From: Tessaracoccus oleiagri
GTDB lineage: Bacteria > Actinomycetota > Actinomycetes > Propionibacteriales > Propionibacteriaceae
Reading direction: 5' to 3'
NCBI RefSeq assembly: GCF_900103275.1
Contig: NZ_FNGP01000003.1
Location: 372,001-436,000 of the forward strand
Length of the DNA: 64,000 bases
Shown: piece by piece, positions 62,465 through 64,000 of the stretch
Layout of the letters: each line of letters begins with the position of its first letter
Position numbering within the stretch: the first letter of the stretch is position 1
Notes under the pieces: model-generated
Databases searched by the model: none
The model's input: the letters and a program-made list of their open reading frames with translations, nothing else
What the model was told of the DNA's origin: nothing
Translations under genes and position numbers: made by a program

Positions 62465-63925
62465 ATGACCACGCAGCGAACGGCCCAGCCCCGGACCTTC
62501 GACGGCGACGATTCGGCGCTGCTCGGCATCGTCCTGGCAGTCATCACCTTCTGGCTGTTCGCCCAGACGACGATGAACATCGGCCCCCTCATGGCGCAGG
62601 ACGTGGGGATGCCGATGGAGGTCATGAACATCGCCATCTCCCTGTCGGCGCTGTTCTCCGGCATGTTCATCGTCATGTTCGGCAGCTTCGGCGACCGCTA
62701 CGGACTGAAGAAGATCGCGCTGCTCGGCAACCTGTTCAACATCGCCGGCTCGCTGCTCATCGCCGCCGCAGTGGGCGGGGCGGCCTCGCCGATGATCCTG
62801 GTCGGGCGCATCCTGTAGGGACTCGCGGCCGGTTCCATCATGCCCACCACCATGGCGCTCCTCAAGGTGTACTGGGACGGACCCGCCCGCCAACGGGCGG
62901 TGTCGATGTGGTCCATCGGTTCCTGGGGCGGTTCCGGGCTGACGGCCGTCTTCGGCGGCTTCATGGCGTCCACCGTGCTGGGCTGGCGTTCCATCTTCGT
63001 GATCCGCGCCTTGATCTCGGTGGCTTCGATCCTCCTCATGCGCCAGATCCCGGAGGCCGCGCCGGGCGCTGGAGCCCAGGGCCGGACGGACTGGGTGGGG
63101 ATCATCAGTCTGGCCGTGGCGCTCGCGGCCCTGCTCATCGTCGTCACGCAGGGCTCCGCACTCGGTTGGACGAGCCCCGCCACCTGGGGACTCATGGCGG
63201 CCTTCTTGGTGGCCATGGGCGTATTCCTCAACACCGAACTGAAGACCGCGAGCCCCTTCGTGGACTTCGGCCTGTTCCGCAACACGGTCTTCACCGGCGC
63301 CACGATCTCCAACTTCCTCATCAACGGCACCGCCGGCGCGCTCACCGTCTCGCTCTGGGTGCTCCAGGGGGCCGGTGGCCTCAGCGCGGCGCAGGCGGGC
63401 TACATCACCATCGGTTACGCAGTGTTCATCATCGCGTTCATCCGCGTGGGGGAGAAGCTGCTGCAGCGCTTCGGGCCCAGGCGGCCCATGCTGTGGGGAA
63501 CGATCATCGTGCTCGCCTCGATCGGCATGCTGATGGCCACCCAGACCCTGCAGTGGCAGTACGTCATCCTCGCCGCCGTGGCGTACTCGCTCTTCGGCCT
63601 GGGCCTGGCGTTCTACGCCACACCCTCCACCGACGCGGCGCTGTCCAACCTGCCCGACGCGCAGGTGGGCTCGGGCTCGGGCATCTACAAGATGGCCTCG
63701 TCGCTCGGGGCGGCGTTCGGCGTGGCCGCCTCGGCCGCGATCTTCACGGCGCTGGAGACGACCGGTGTCGACATCGTCGGCGCGGCGATCGAGTTCACCG
63801 GAAGACAGGACAATGTGGCGATCCGCGAGGCCGGCATGGTGGGGCTCGGCTTCAACGCCCTGATGGCCATCGCGGCGCTGATCTCGATCGTGATCTTTGT
63901 CCCCAAGGGCAAACGGGATCGGTGA
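62465..63925 (+). pseudogene. MFS (DHA2-type) efflux transporter broken by an in-frame amber codon
   Basis: One frame of 487 codons from ATG 62465 to TGA 63925, interrupted only by TAG at 62816-62818 (codon 118). The protein before the stop ends LVGRIL and after it continues GLAAGSIMPTTMALLKVYW. The family motif here is GRxLQGxxAG, so a CAG (Gln) to TAG change explains the stop. Both halves have normal membrane segments (14 expected for DHA2) and no other defect, so the mutation looks recent. The downstream part has an ATG at 62840 but no ribosome site. A sequencing error or readthrough is possible. The 75 bases after it to the window end contain nothing I recognise. Confidence 0.85.
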
Positions 63926-64000
63926 CGAGTTCTCCACAGTCCCCGGGTTTCGCCTCGCATTGACGCCGGCTGCGGGTTGACTGGCCGTCCGACCACCGAA

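Noticed and set aside
62840-63925. The downstream MFS half as an independent gene
   Set aside because: It is in the same frame as the upstream half, lacks a ribosome site, and would lack the first membrane segments of the fold.

Overview
The window is high-GC DNA (about 70 percent by eye) from an actinobacterium. Gene families and gene order point to that phylum, and the overall flavour suggests Propionibacteriaceae or a close relative, although the family is an inference. The markers are a division and cell-wall cluster without ftsA, Wag31/DivIVA, PafBC beside TatAC, an ANTAR response regulator, DUF3040 and DUF6504 proteins, a HelY helicase, and xerD-parA-scpAB-rluB. Genes are packed tightly, with many 4-base ATGA or GTGA overlaps. 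No stretch over 300 bases lacks a gene, and I see no insertion sequence, prophage, CRISPR array or rRNA.

Layout. (1) 1-4764, minus strand: a Tc (ABC) toxin-like pair, a compact TcA-like protein followed by a TcB/SpvB-like protein that runs off the left edge. A 13-bp inverted repeat lies in the divergent promoter region, next to a small membrane protein. (2) 5431-10626: a DNA-damage cassette, DUF6504-dnaE2-dinB. Its promoter matches the PafBC (RecA-independent) consensus and is followed by a LexA-type box. The regulators PafB and PafC are encoded at 48135-49978. (3) 10648-15452, minus strand: DUF3040, then MoxR-DUF58-TgpA-like transglutaminase. (4) 15571-32919: the division and murein cluster mraZ-rsmH-ftsL-ftsI-murE-murF-mraY-murD-ftsW-murG-murC-ftsQ-ftsZ-sepF-yggT-wag31. 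It has MraZ operator repeats, a large RNA-like hairpin before rsmH and a MerR-type palindrome before ftsZ.

(5) 32979-41027: TraR/DksA-like protein, lspA, rluD, pyk, tRNA-Leu(CAA), a PdtaR-like regulator, a thioesterase, nicotinamidase, coaBC, an NRDE protein and a LuxR-type regulator. (6) 41267-46160: Nudix hydrolase, xerD, parA, a ribbon-helix-helix-like protein, scpA, scpB and rluB, the chromosome-segregation operon. (7) 46181-56759: double-FKBP lipoprotein, gluQ, pafBC, tatA, tatC, a lipid kinase, helY, hisF, HIT and a small membrane protein. (8) 56785-60328: ilvB-ilvN-ilvC behind a leader peptide with consecutive Leu-Val-Ile codons and a terminator. (9) 60379-63925: NfeD and flotillin, then an MFS efflux gene broken by one in-frame amber codon.

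Most of the window is core envelope and division machinery. The most distinctive parts are the actinobacterial Tc toxin locus, the doubly controlled mutagenesis cassette, the regulatory structures in the cell-wall and ilv operons, and a recurring promoter layout in which the -10 box sits 6-7 bases before the start codon, indicating leaderless mRNAs.
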